64,000 bases of DNA from NCBI GenBank assembly GCA_026419785.1, contig JAODTK010005570.1, positions 1 through 64,000 on the forward strand. Direction: 5' to 3'. The position numbers and the translations under genes were made by a program. Below the pieces are notes generated by a model. It was given only the letters and a program-made list of their open reading frames with translations. It was not told where the DNA came from and ran no database searches. Shown in pieces: positions 1 through 9,859 of this stretch. The stretch's first letter is position 1. Each line of letters opens with the position of its first letter. Source of the stretch: Sclerodactyla briareus (taxonomy: Eukaryota > Echinodermata > Holothuroidea > Dendrochirotida > Sclerodactylidae).

Positions 1-967
1 GAGCATTCAATTGAATCAGGGCTGGTTAGAAAAACGAAGAACGAAGAAACACCTGTCCTTCAATACCGACCACATGTTTGTGAGAATGACATCTAATGAA
101 ATGAAAGAGGCCACGGCAGCATCGTAGTTTGGAAGTGACGTTTTATCCCTTTGTCAGTTTACAGATGATGGTATACCAGTCGTACGCATGATAAAATAAC
201 ACACATTCATGCTAGTGAAGCATTTTTAAAAGACCCTAGTGGGCATTTCACCTCAATATTATATTTTTGTTTGAATGCTACTTTCGCTCGACCACCCCTT
301 CATGCAACCTGCACAGTTAACAATCATTGACTAACGCATTTGGTACATTTTAGGTACTCTTAGATGGAACGGCAAAAATAACACTCTTCTTTTGGAGGTA
401 TATAGCTTAATATACCACTATGTGTTTCAGTGACATTATTCTCTCTATCTACCATCATCATTTTCATTTCCAGCTTAGAAAAAGGCGGGAAATTGGGCGG
501 GACATTCGGTTCCGGATTATACCCAAACAAATGAAAATTCTCTACGTAATTGCTAGCTAGAACCATCAGCCATTGGTTATACTGGTTATAACACACTTAT
601 TCTCAGGTAGAGTGACGTGCATGGGTGATTTAGCGCATTCGAGCTCTCATTCTCTAGGGGGTAGAAAAGTGTTCAAATATTTGCCGCTGTAAATGGTGAC
701 TGATGTCGTGGAAAGCGCTGGTGAATACTCGATAGACTGAATGCTTGTGGATCATGGGACATTAATCTAATTACCTATATGCTAAACATCGTATAGTGCA
801 TTGCCAGATTGTGCATGGAGCGTATATGTGGAGAGCGCGCGCGGTACATGTTTGTGGGTCTACTCTGCATTATTAAGGAAGCAATCTCGGGGAATTGCCT
901 GACAAGACACTCTGAAACATTGATTTGGATGTTGAAACGAAAAGTTCCGGGTTGACAATGGAACCCT

Positions 968-996
968 CCCCCCCCCCCCCCCCCACCCCCCTCCCC
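968..996. repeat. C homopolymer tract
   Basis: A run of C interrupted by single A and T bases. Comparable C-runs occur at 29,732-29,763 and 45,484-45,498. Their lengths are likely to be uncertain in the assembly. Confidence 0.9.
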
Positions 997-2106
997 AGAA
1001 GAACCCAGGGTGGTAAAAAGGACTAATTGACCTTATACACTTCTGGGGGATGGCAAACCCAAAAAGTGTTATGTTTTGCGGGTTTTTTTTATATTGGAGA
1101 AGGGAGCCACGCACCTATCAGTTCTATGCACACACCTGGATGGAATCATTTAACGCAAAGTGAACTAACGAGGTATATACCCTATTCACTCTCGTCAAAG
1201 AGGAATGAAGGAACGGCATCAACCCCCAAAACATGCCAGACAAATCCACAGGCAAACTGAGCAAACAACAACGCTTACATCTTGAAGATATGTTGACACA
1301 TATGACATAGCAGGAGTTTTTTTACAGTCTCCTGTTAAAGGGGGAATTGTTACATCTCTTGCGTTCAATCGAAGTCAGTAATCTGTAATGGGAGAGTGAG
1401 AAACGATTATACGCCCCCCATCCAAACTTTCAGTTTACTGCGATTTTGCGCTTTGGCAAATTGCACATATCCGATGACCTCTGATTATTATTTCGCCTTT
1501 GCCTTTAACTGTTTGCTTTCACCTCATAAAACCCTCCATATACCAAGTGCAGGGTTATTTCGATGCTAGTCTACTTCAGCTCAGAGCAATGTTAGTAATG
1601 TATTTTCTCCCGCTGCGAAAAATTTGCACCTGGTATACTGAAGAAGCACAGACCAGTAGTAGTCCAAGCACAACGCACGCAAAATATAATTTCTATTCCC
1701 TAGTAACTACACATATAAGATATTTTATATAGAGGACCGCCATACCTTTATCAAATGTGTATTCGCGTACGTAATAAACAAACCAACCAAAGCTTGCTCA
1801 CTAAGTTCAAACAATATAGCGTTGATTAATGTTCATACGCGGACAGGCACGAAAGCCACACAACCACACGGAGTTCGTTACATTCGCCGTCGATGAGTCT
1901 CAATAAGACCACTTTTCTTAGTGATGGATTTTTACGTTCACACACATGGATGCGGCATCCGGAGGAAGGGTGGGGGTGCGCTCGGCGCAAAAAATGAGGA
2001 GCTTCCAAATAACGGTTGAATTCGGGACTTCAGAAGCGGTAGATTCCAACGAATTACGACTAGGTTCAGGAATCAGTGTTGTAATTACAGGAGGCATTTA
2101 CATTCG

Positions 2107-2310
2107 GTGATGTCCACTTCAGATGCTCAATTTCACATAATTTTTATTTTTTCCATGTATGAAGTACAGTGCTCTGTCAACGGACAACTAGCGCATCACA
2201 CGGTGGCTGTCCTTGAAAGTTACAGGGGAAACGAAACCAAGCTGCGATTGTCAATGACGGAGGATGTGAGAGGTTTTTCCATGTTACCTCAAGGAAATGA
2301 AAAAGAATAG
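2107..2310 (+). CDS. Unidentified 67-aa ORF, possible exon
   Basis: I do not recognise this product. The ORF starts at ATG and ends at TAG. Its central part (residues about 18-50) has mixed composition with two cysteines and no low complexity. A T-rich tract (about 2,140-2,155) followed by an AG near 2,168 would allow it to be an exon rather than an ORF starting at the ATG. Chance ORFs of this length are common in DNA of this composition, so this is only a candidate. Confidence 0.15.
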   Translation: MMSTSDAQFHIIFIFSMYEVQCSVNGQLAHHTVAVLESYRGNETKLRLSMTEDVRGFSMLPQGNEKE

Positions 2311-2644
2311 CGCAGCCGTTGGCATGCATCTTGTAAGTCTATCAGAAAATTTATTCTGCATGCTATGCAATGTTAGGATATCACAAGGGTAGTGTGCAAT
2401 CGTTCATTTTATTTTAGCACTGCCAATGGGGAAAAAAACACCGCACGACACTGAGGTTTGTATCTAATTTACAGATTGTTTATGTTTAGCACTCTCAATT
2501 CAACTTAAAATTCGTTGAGGATCATTGCTTGAAACAGATTGGCAGGTTATGTTAACCACTCCAACTGGGCTGAAATCATTCGGAGGTTTTATATTCCACG
2601 TACGGAGTTTTCCACACTTCAATAGTTAAAATGTCGTTTGGGGT

Positions 2645-2956
2645 TCAATTCCTCCATGTACTGAATAGAAACACTAACATCACGGCGTCAGGCCTACGAT
2701 CATGAAGTATAGTATTGTCCCCAAAGGTATTAGGTTTCGCGTTAGGATCCACCGGTATCGAAGCTAAGTAATTGATGATGGACAGTCGAGTAGCATCAGT
2801 GTCTTCATAATGACCGTAGTTGGATCGGTTGGGCACAGTCGTACCCACGGGGCGGTCGCCTCCTTCGGGGCTCAGTACCCATTTCGCAGAAAAAATGCAC
2901 ACATTTTGCACTAGAGGTCTCGAAAAGCACTTAATTTTAACAAAGGAGAGAGTCAA
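2645..2956 (-). CDS. Unidentified 103-aa ORF, possible exon
   Basis: I do not recognise this product. The first 25 or so residues look like intron-type translation (basic, Phe-rich). From about residue 28 the composition changes to a balanced, coding-like stretch beginning KWVLSPEGGDRPVG and ending near the stop with VMLVFLFSTW. The corresponding DNA is visibly more GC-rich than its surroundings. The change of character suggests a terminal exon whose 5' boundary is an acceptor shortly before the proline-glycine stretch, with the stop at the low-coordinate end. No domain or partner gene is visible. It is the best host-exon candidate in the left flank, but unsupported by homology. Confidence 0.3.
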   Translation of the reverse strand: MTLSFVKIKCFSRPLVQNVCIFSAKWVLSPEGGDRPVGTTVPNRSNYGHYEDTDATRLSIINYLASIPVDPNAKPNTFGDNTILHDRRPDAVMLVFLFSTWRN

Positions 2957-3179
2957 GACATACTCTCCCTAGATCTTAGGAACACCCTCCAGGACAGTTG
3001 TTGCGTAAGCACCCGTGTTGGGTAAGAGAGGTAAGAGCGAACTAACAAAATTGAACATTGTTTGTTTGGAGTGAGAACATTTTGAGCAAACTGATGCCAG
3101 ACAGACAAAACGTATTTGGTTTTGTTGACTGGCATGTATCAGTAGGAGATAAAATGCTAGCATAGCCTAGTGCGAGATA

Positions 3180-3842
3180 TACGAAGATACGAAATAACCA
3201 GAAAGCCAAGAGGCTTCGTGATTCCTTGAACTTCTTTCTGACAATCTATAGTCAGGACACCAAGGACAAGTGGTAGATGTACCAGATCTTTATGGGGCAA
3301 ACATAGATCCCCATTTTTCCCAAACCAACCAATAGGGCTCATAAACTCTTGATAGAGAAAACGACGCACTAAGGGTAAGGTTCTCAGACTGACCTGGTGA
3401 CCTCAAAATGACTTCGGACCTGACCCCCGAACAATAGGGTTTATGTACTTATCATGGAGAAAACACACATACCAAGTATGAGCTCAATCCATCCAGGTGA
3501 GGGTTGAGTAGTGTTTAACAAGCCAAAACTTGGGACCACCAAATGAATAATTTTGACATTTCGCTGATTGCTCCCAAAAATGACCCCCAATCAACACCCA
3601 AAAAATAGGGTCTGGTACTCCCCATAAGAAAGCTAACACACAAATTCAGTGAGGGGACCAACTGTTTTGGACTTATCTTGGTTACAAGGATCCCAGACTT
3701 TGAACTCTGGTGACCCAGATGACCTTTGACCTGACCCAACAATAGGGTTTATTGTTAACTCATAGCGGGGAACACACATATCAAGTATGAGCTTGCATCA
3801 TCCAGGTGTGGTCGAGTTATCGTTTTACAAGCCAGGGTCCAC
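3180..3842. repeat. Imperfect interspersed or tandem repeat cluster
   Basis: The motif AATAGGG followed by TT or CT recurs at about 3,331, 3,432, 3,605 and 3,740. It is embedded in longer similar blocks: 'gacctgac' upstream, 'aacacacat' and 'aagtatgagct' downstream, and 'aagcca' after that. The best-matching pair begins near 3,427 and 3,735. Spacing is uneven (roughly 100, 170 and 135 bp), so this is a degraded cluster rather than a clean satellite. It runs straight into CA and CATA microsatellites. I recall repeats of this style from echinoderm genomes, which is part of my weak organism guess. Confidence 0.55.
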
Positions 3843-3955
3843 AGACACACACACACATAATAACATAATACATACCTAAACCTACATACATACATACATA
3901 CCCTAGCCAATACATACATACATACATACATACATACAGACATTACACACACACC
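3843..3955. repeat. CA and CATA microsatellites
   Basis: A short (CA)n tract at about 3,843-3,856 is followed by (CATA)n blocks at about 3,885-3,902 and 3,910-3,940, and a final short CA tract. Confidence 0.9.
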
Positions 3956-4489
3956 GTCATGACCTGCATGATTCCTCTGAACTGTGTCAAGGATAAAAAA
4001 CTACACCACAACGGCGCGCAGTTAGATTCGAGTGAGTATTCAGGCTGTCTGAACGGTGTCGTTAGCGGTATCATTAATGTTTTGTCGATGCTTCCGCACG
4101 TTGGGAGTTACGTGGGATGATAAATGTCACTGCATGTATTGTCTCCGAGTGTGGTTGCTTGGCAGTACGTTAAGAGGTTTCTAATAAGTAAGGTTGTAAA
4201 CCATGAAGATACCAAAAGACAATTACTTCCTTCTGGTTGGTGTCATTAATGGGAGTTTTTACATTAGAGTTTACAACATTTTGGGTTACATGGTGACCCC
4301 AGGGGCGTTTCTCGTTGTTCAGAAAAAGCGGGGAAGAACTTCTTCAGCCAACAACTGATCAAAGAGCAAAAAAATAGAAGTACCGGAACAACCAAACAAA
4401 ACATCACAAACACACACATGAGAATTGGTTCAACCGTGTTCAAATTAGAATACGGGACACTAGGGGCCAGTGTGTGCAACAGCAACACC

Positions 4490-4590
4490 GTTGCGGTTGT
4501 CGACACCATGGGGTCCTGGTGTCGGGGTTGGTGTCGGTGTCGGACAATTGAGGTGTCGGAAATTTTGCTGGTGTCAGTCGACACCGGAAT
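4490..4590. repeat. GGTGTC-rich cluster with inverted GACACC pairs
   Basis: The hexamer GGTGTC occurs at least five times in about 100 bp, several times followed by G. GACACC occurs in inverted orientation (around 4,501 and 4,582), giving potential hairpins such as CGACACCA...TGGTGTCG. Similar GGTGTC-rich patches recur twice per unit in module A of the array, so this patch lies outside the left border yet belongs to the same repeat family. Confidence 0.6.
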
Positions 4591-6902
4591 TTTTTGTTTT
4601 CTCAATTGTTGTCCAGTATTTTATTGGATGTCGTTCAATTATTTTTCAGTGTTATATGAATAGTTCCAAATTTATCCGTTTCGTCTTATTTTGCAAGAGA
4701 ACTTGGCTACTGTCACTTTATAAAAGCCTCCAGATCTGCACCCGACACTGCCACTGCGACTCCAATCTAACAATAGAGGGGTACGGAATAAAGATGCGTA
4801 CCACCACAATGAATGCACTGCAGTCTGCACGCGTCCGCTTACTGATTTGTCAAGAAATTGAAGTCTTCAACACTCAATCATCATATCAGGTAAAAAGTAA
4901 AGTATCAACTATCAATACACAAAACATTTTAAGGGTGCACATAATGTAAGATTTGGATGGAGGAAAGATGTTTCTGCAGTTTGAAAATCCCGTGCGGAGA
5001 GAAAACTGCTGTCCTATGGTAGTGTTGTTGGTCACCTATTGCGCGATATTAAACAAGCAACTAATGGATTTTTCGGATTTTTAACTGACGATAACTTTGG
5101 AAGAATGGTTGGCGGGGGTCTAGCATTGACAGAAAGTATGCATAGATAAGTACATCTGTTACCTAGCCTAAGTTGTATTAACTGATTTTACCCAGATATG
5201 GATTATGAACATTGCCTATGGAGAGGTATGGAGTGTGCCGATTTCGCAATAACTGTAGTTACAACACATGACATTCAAACGTAAGACTAGCCCAGTGTGA
5301 CAATTATTAATCACATGTTGGGAATTTTTGAGACGGTTAGTGTTAGATTAGGGTGAGTGAAGTAGGGTTATAGAGTAACTGAGGGTAATGGCTCCTGAGT
5401 TCATACAATTTAGGGTTTGGATGGTACCGGGAATGGGTGTTATTATAGTAATTGAGGGGTTAGGAGACTTCTCAGGTTTCTCGGCACATTTTATGGATGT
5501 TAGCGATAAAAAACGTTCAAAAAACGACTGTGTACGTCCCCATAGAATAGAAACAAGTGTTTCATGAACTTGTTGTGTCGATATTTTGTGAATATGATTT
5601 GCATTGCGCAGACCCAACACTCGCTATTGAAGCCAATGCCTGGAAGGCACCTAACCCAACACCCGCGGCTTCAAATCCCCAGCCTCCTCTAGATAGAGAT
5701 GGTTGAGTGCTTGTAATTGACCTGAAGATTCGTGTAGGGATGTAGCGAAAGGATGCATACCTTTTCAACATCATTTGATGCTTTTCTCGAATATTGCAAT
5801 GGTTGGATGGAGCTCTGAGCATCACACAGGGATATCATTCTGCATCTTTGGAAACCTAGCCTAGGATAAGGCTCATAGTATAGTTAAACAGGCCTTCGGT
5901 TAGGCAAAGACGGGCTTTGACCATGAGGGACAGGGTTAAGAACAATAAGTAATAGGCAGTACCCAGAGTTATCCCAGACCTAGGATGAAATATAACCTCT
6001 ATGGGACTATAATATTGATCGTCGACTTTGAGTAAGGCCCAAGAGTGCTAAATGTTAGTAGGTGTTTATTTTGTTCATATGCCAATATTCCCTAATCTAA
6101 ACATGTTTATAATTCCATATACTAAACACTTTACGGTTGTAGAGAGGTGTTGATTCCTTGGACTTCGGACCTTCGGTTGTCGGTTGTAAGCTCCTAGTTC
6201 TGATACCGGGTGTGGTCAATGTTGGTGTCGGGTCGAGAGCTACTAGTTTCGGTGTTGGTGTTGGTGTCGGTTTGCCGGGTGGGACCACAACAATGAACGT
6301 GCGAACCTAGTATTGCTATGATCGAAAGGAAAGCGTCTAAGCGAGAGGATCCGTTGCTGTTTCAGCTCGGGTAGAGACGTTAAGTATGCTATCCACTTAT
6401 TATAACTGTCCTCAGGTGAGGGTAGCGCGATCCATGTATGCTCGTTCGTGTTACAATCCCGATGGTAAGAGAGAGATGATGCTTTGAAAAGGTCCCATTC
6501 AGTTACCTAAAGGATCAGGTGTAGTTTGTTCAACAACCTTTTAGAGCTCGGAAAAAAAATTCATGCCCAAAGTGGAAATTCAGGAACTTCGAGTCACTTG
6601 CCACGAAAAGAAAGAAATAGTAAACTGGATGGACCCATCCTAACCCACCAGTGGAAGAAAGTTGAGTCACCCAAAAAACAATCTGTTGCTGATTGCGAAT
6701 TCCAATGACCGATTTATCATCGTTCAATGCGATCTTCAATCTCAACGTATTTACCCTAGGACAGACAGACAGACACTACTATCAGAGGATAATTAAATAT
6801 TTCATTCCTGTTTTAGTCGGCATACGGACAAAGGCATCCTGCTCGCTCTCTCTGTGGCTGAATGGTGACCACGGCGGCGGTGACGCGAAAAAAATTGGCC
6901 CC

Positions 6903-6920
6903 TTGTCCGTGAACGGACAA
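6903..6920. repeat. Short inverted repeat in module A
   Basis: TTGTCCG and CGGACAA flank a 4-base loop. The U3 counterpart (about 24,367-24,384) carries one arm change and the U4 counterpart (about 36,147) is more degraded, so conservation is weaker than for the hairpin at 7,012. Confidence 0.35.
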
Positions 6921-7011
6921 TGACATGAATACCAACGACCGTTGTGTGCCTAAGGACCTATCAATCATTCACTGAGATAACGTAGTAGGATTTGAACTGA
7001 GGAGTTTGGTC

Positions 7012-7037
7012 CGCCTGAATGAGGTCTCATTCAGGCG
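7012..7037. repeat. Perfect 12-bp inverted repeat (hairpin), conserved between units
   Basis: CGCCTGAATGAG and its exact reverse complement are separated by two bases. In U3 (24,502-24,528) the arms are CGCCTGAAT/ATTCAGGCG with a 9-base loop. In U4 (36,269-36,293) the inner 8 bp CGCCTGAA/TTCAGGCG persist. The loop varies while the outer stem is kept in all three copies. Function unknown. Confidence 0.6.
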
Positions 7038-8734
7038 TGAGATTATTAGGATATTTATAATTTGACAGAATCAGTTAGGCCGTGGCAAAAAAACTTTGCT
7101 TCATTCAACAATATCGGATTATTATTATTGAACAGGAACCGCGTGGTATGTACATCAATCTCCACTTCTTCCTAAAGCAATAGACGCAAATATCGTGTCA
7201 CGATTCTTGAAGAAAGAAAGACTAGTCCCCTAATTAATCTGTATGTGATATGAGAGTGGAGCTGACCCAAACCAAGGGTGACGGAAGTTACGCTTCAGCG
7301 AATTCCACACGAACCGACAGTTCCTCGTTAGGGTTTGTTAAAACAGGTGAGGGTCCCCTGAGTGAAAATATATAAGTGTTCTATCGGCCATGTCGGAATT
7401 CGGACTTGCTGTCAGTCCTATTGCCCCAAAAATACGTATTCAACTATGCATCAAAAAGGAGTAGATAGTTGCAATTTATTGACCGAATGCGAAAGAATAC
7501 TTGCGGTTGCCAACAAAAAATTTCTGATTGCATTATCTCTGGTGAAACTACGTAGGACAGCAATAATGACTTGCAGCAAAGGTAAACTACATCCATTTAA
7601 ACAAACATTAGGACTTGAATTAAGAAATACTGAAAGAGTGCGGAGGTTATAATTATTATAAGTGAAAATATTTAGAGTGCGAGAGTACAGAACGGCAGCA
7701 GATTCGTGAGTTGAAGCATGGTGTGTCCGGCACTGGTGTCAACATCCTATACGCGGTGTCGGTGTCGGGCACAACATTAGTTGAAAGTGTGAACAATTCA
7801 ATTCAACGAGAGAAGAAGAATGAATAAACAGTGCATTTTATCATTCATTAAACACCAACAATAGATTGATGGATAAAAAATGAAAAGAAGCGGGATAATG
7901 ACCAAATGCCAACCACTATGCCACGTGAGTTACTGGAGAAAGTTAGCGACTATTATATTCCAAGGGGTTTATGCAAACAATTGTCTCTCTCCAGATCAGA
8001 TTGTTCTATTTACAAGAATGGTGGGATAATACATTTGCCCCTATAGCAACGCCACAGTACGTTTGGCTGGGAAAACTGGGCGGGATCTGGCTATCAGGTT
8101 TTGGGCGCTGTGGGGGATTCCAATGACGAAATATCAACTTTCACCTAGTCTTGTTTAGATTATTCCCCACCCTAATGTAGGGCATTGTCGTTACTCTCCT
8201 CATTCACAGAAAAACATGTACTCTTCTGCTCTCATAATCAACACTTCGGGCCAACAATCACAGTGTTTCGTGAATTATAATCTCTGATAGATCAACATTT
8301 GTTGACGTGCTTCGCCCAGTGATTAGAACCTTAAACACGTACATTTATGTATCTCAGCTCGCTGTCCATTATCCGTTTATGCTGCCAGTGGCCGGCCAAA
8401 TAAATGGGTGATGTCATGTGATGACGCCAATTTTCTGCAACAAAAACAAAACGAGAACTCAAGGTTAGAACGGCGGCGTTATATTCAGGTTTCGAACATA
8501 TCTAATCTGCGAACGCCTAAAGTGTAATCTAATTATAGTGGGGAGAAGAGTTTGCAGTTTAAAATGCTTTTTTTTGTCTCAAAATTGAATAAGACAAACC
8601 AGATGTGGTAAACGTCCTCGGTTTCGTGGGGAAGTAGTAGTATAAATTGTGTAGCTTGCGAAAGATATTGCTTTACAGCAGCAGCAGGTGCCTAATTATT
8701 GTGTTGGGTAAGGTAATACTTTTCTGGGTTTACC

Positions 8735-9066
8735 GGATTTACCTGGATGGACCATCATCTTGGATGAAGGATGGGCTAAGGATAGTAGGTTTTTTAACCC
8801 TTGAAGATTGACTAGGCTCTCTAGACGGCTCTTGAAATGTTGAGGGTGGGTGCAGTGACTCTCCCCTGGCAGTCATTCCAAGAGTTTCCAAATACGCTTG
8901 AAATACGAATGTTTCCGGACTTCTAACTTAAGGCGTTGGTCGGATTCTTGCTGTGCCTTTCGTACTTGTTTCCCCCACAAAATTGATGCTATCGGAATAT
9001 TCAACTGGTGTTCTCATGAATTATATTATAAATAGTTATGAGGTCTGACGTGCAGACGCTGTTCTA
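8735..9066. mobile_element. Private ~335-bp insertion in U1 module A, unclassified
   Basis: U3 (about 26,985) and U4 (about 40,893) read directly from 'tttctggga' into 'ggccttcccagca'. U1 instead has about 335 extra bases between 'tttctgggtt' and 'ggcctccagcag'. I see no clear terminal inverted repeats, tail or RNA polymerase III boxes. One minus-strand reading contains RKHSYFKRIWKLLE, which is suggestive of coding but unidentified. It could be an insertion in U1 or a deletion shared by U3 and U4. Confidence 0.5.
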
Positions 9067-9859
9067 GGTATTGGCCTCCAGCAGTACACTCCATTTGGAT
9101 TAGAATTCCTCTAGTGGAAAATATACAGAGCAACACAAAGTGTAGTACGGTCGCTATTTGCCTAAATAGATAGTCATGGGTAGCGGTAGTTTACGACTCG
9201 GTCAATCAAACTGATCATCCTGTGATATTGAATATTTAAATGAATAAAAATACAGGGACTTTAGGCCGGTTTCTTTCTTACCCCTAAAATGGAATAATAA
9301 ACTATAAGATTCAAATTATATTATATCGCTAATTACTAAAACTTTTAAACCCCAGGTTCCAACCGGCAAATAATAATGCCTAATGCAGCAACGTTGAAAG
9401 TGAGAGGAAAGTCGCTTCATTCAACATATATGGAGCAGGAATCGCACGGAGAGCCTTGTGTATGACTCTTTCTGAGCCTTTCTGTTAGAGCCGATATGTT
9501 AGTTTGGTTCGGAACTGTTCCGCCTGAGAACACCTGCCTCACCGCGGGACTTGATAGAGCAGGCAGTTGACAGACAACGATATAATACCAATGATAAAAT
9601 TCGATATAGAGAACATTCGATTTGAATTAAATGTCCAATACCAAAAAACGGGCCAGGGATGTGAGGTGATTCCTTGGCAAAATATTTGGTAAGAACCAAC
9701 GTTTCGTCCAGGTATACGATCAAATTCCAGATCGGTTATTACCCCCATCGTAATGCCAGTTCCGCCCACTCAAACACATTATTCGCGGCACGCTTTACAA
9801 TCGACATACTGGTGGAGTGATCTGAAAATTACGACACAAAAACAACATTATAAACATCC

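Larger units (their letters stand above)
1..3179. other. Left flank, unique-looking, no recognised gene
   Basis: I see no recognisable gene, RNA or mobile element here. The stretch holds short ORFs on both strands, a C homopolymer and AT-rich spacer. Only two ORFs (2,107-2,310 + and 2,645-2,956 -) have a composition that could be coding, and they are listed separately. No part of it recurs in the array to the right. Confidence 0.5.
6200..7775. repeat. Paired GGTGTC clusters in module A of U1
   Basis: GGTGTC-rich patches at about 6,205-6,275 and 7,720-7,770 lie in direct orientation, each followed by a CACAACA-like motif. The same pair is seen at about 23,690-23,740 and 25,210-25,275 in U3, and at about 35,505-35,550 and 39,725-39,790 in U4, where the LINE enlarges the gap. 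The intervening 1.6 kb has no recognisable coding content. Confidence 0.5.

Noticed and set aside
4470-4949. The longest plus-strand ORF of the left flank, 159 codons.
   Set aside because: It opens inside the GGTGTC-rich repeat (Gly-Val repetition) and crosses the array border into noncoding module A. No conserved counterpart exists in the other units.
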